A stretch of 5,171 nucleotides of DNA from an uncultured Spirochaetaceae bacterium (GTDB lineage Bacteria; Spirochaetota; Spirochaetia; Treponematales; Treponemataceae). The stretch spans positions 1 to 5,171 of the forward strand of contig CACXDK010000088.1 in NCBI GenBank assembly GCA_902766345.1. Direction: 5' to 3'. Positions 4,669-5,171 of this stretch are shown here, piece after piece. The notes under the pieces were generated by a model. That model was not told the DNA's origin. It ran no database searches and was given only the letters and a program-made list of their open reading frames with translations. A program made the translations under genes and the position numbers. Within the stretch, counting starts at the first letter, position 1; each line of letters opens with the position of its first letter.

Positions 4669-5145
4669 ATGTTCAGAACAATGAGAAGATTTAAACAGCA
4701 GATTTCAGATGCAGAATGTATTGAAATCTTGAAAACAGAAAAACGAGGTGTGCTTTCATTGATTGGCGATGACGGCTATCCTTATGGAATTCCCCTCAGC
4801 CATTTTTACGATGAACGGGATGGAAAAATATATTTTCATGGAGCAAAAGAAGGACACAAAATCGATGCAATAAAAGCGAATCCTAAAGCAAGTTTCTGTG
4901 TCATGGACAAAGGCTTTAGGAAAGATGGCGAATGGGCTTTGAATATAAAAAGCGTAATTGCCTTTGGAAAAGTCAGCCTTATTACAGATATAAAAAAAGC
5001 AGAAGAAATATGTACAAAGTTGGTACAAAAATTTACTGATGACAAAGAATATCTGGAAATGGAACTTAAAAATGCTCTTGCTCGCGTTCAATGCTTTGAA
5101 TTTACAATAGAGCATATGACAGGAAAACTTGTCAATGAGTCGTAA
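4669..5145 (+). CDS. NimA-like FMN-binding split-barrel protein, pyridoxamine 5'-phosphate oxidase family (158 aa)
   Basis: Members of this family bind FMN or a related flavin in a split beta-barrel, usually as dimers in the cytoplasm. NimA proteins are linked to 5-nitroimidazole resistance by reducing the drug, but most homologues have no known substrate. The order matches: MRRFKQQISDAECIEIL (5-21), GVLSLIGDDGYPYGIPLSHFY (written as strands one and two, 27-47), then the hallmark IYFHGAKEGHKIDAIKANP (54-72) with His57, CVMD (77-80), SVIAFGKV (95-102) and a C-terminal FTIEHMTGK (145-153). The length is typical and the gene looks complete. ATG at 4669 has GGGGA 5 nt upstream; the in-frame ATG at 4681 lacks one. 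It lies 59 bp after the toxin gene on the same strand, so read-through is possible, but I see no functional link and no strong promoter of its own. Naming it a resistance gene would overreach. Confidence 0.88.
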   Translation: MFRTMRRFKQQISDAECIEILKTEKRGVLSLIGDDGYPYGIPLSHFYDERDGKIYFHGAKEGHKIDAIKANPKASFCVMDKGFRKDGEWALNIKSVIAFGKVSLITDIKKAEEICTKLVQKFTDDKEYLEMELKNALARVQCFEFTIEHMTGKLVNES

Positions 5146-5171
5146 ATAAGTTTTAACACATATAAAGTCCC

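Noticed and set aside
4756..5115. Minus-strand open frames across the split-barrel gene
   Set aside because: Phe/Ile/Cys-rich, low-complexity translations opposite a clear family member; no start context.

Overview
The window is AT-rich and reads as chromosome from a diderm (two-membrane) bacterium. The evidence is a predicted outer-membrane protein with a signal peptide and a C-terminal Phe, lying next to a MurJ lipid II flippase gene. My best guess is a Treponema-like spirochaete, probably host-associated. That rests on overall sequence character and gene style, not on a diagnostic marker, so treat it as tentative.

Layout. Positions 1-702 (minus) hold the first 234 codons of murJ, cut by the window edge. 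Positions 746-1921 (minus) encode a secreted, probably beta-barrel protein with its own sigma70-type promoter at 1953-1981; murJ follows 43 bp downstream and is probably co-transcribed. The stretch 1922-2655 has no intact gene. It holds that promoter, a 5'-truncated and probably frameshifted remnant of a right-handed beta-helix repeat protein (2045-2365, plus), a long imperfect palindrome (2388-2526), and an AT-rich hairpin with a repeated half-site (2589-2633).

Positions 2656-3705 (minus) encode a complete class II Fic-domain AMP-transferase with a C-terminal winged helix. Its promoter carries four copies of a 9-bp motif in a symmetric arrangement, with the fic ribosome-binding site inside one copy. 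I see no gene in 3782-3939. A good promoter at 3946-3974, spanned by an inverted repeat, then drives a type II toxin-antitoxin pair: a Phd/YefM-like antitoxin (3994-4278) and a RelE/ParE-like toxin (4268-4609). The toxin starts at a TTG inside the end of the antitoxin gene. After a small hairpin comes a complete NimA-like, FMN-binding split-barrel protein of the pyridoxamine-phosphate-oxidase family (4669-5145, plus). Nothing is visible in 5146-5171.

How it fits together. The left third is housekeeping envelope biology (peptidoglycan precursor export plus an outer-membrane protein). The region from about 2000 to 4610 looks like accessory DNA beside it: a decayed gene, a palindromic element, a self-inhibited AMP-transferase and a toxin-antitoxin module. 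All recognisable proteins belong to known families, so I see no wholly new system. The parts most worth a second look are the operator-like array at fic, which suggests autoregulation by the winged helix, and the 139-bp palindrome whose arm mismatches include three that become G-U pairs in RNA.
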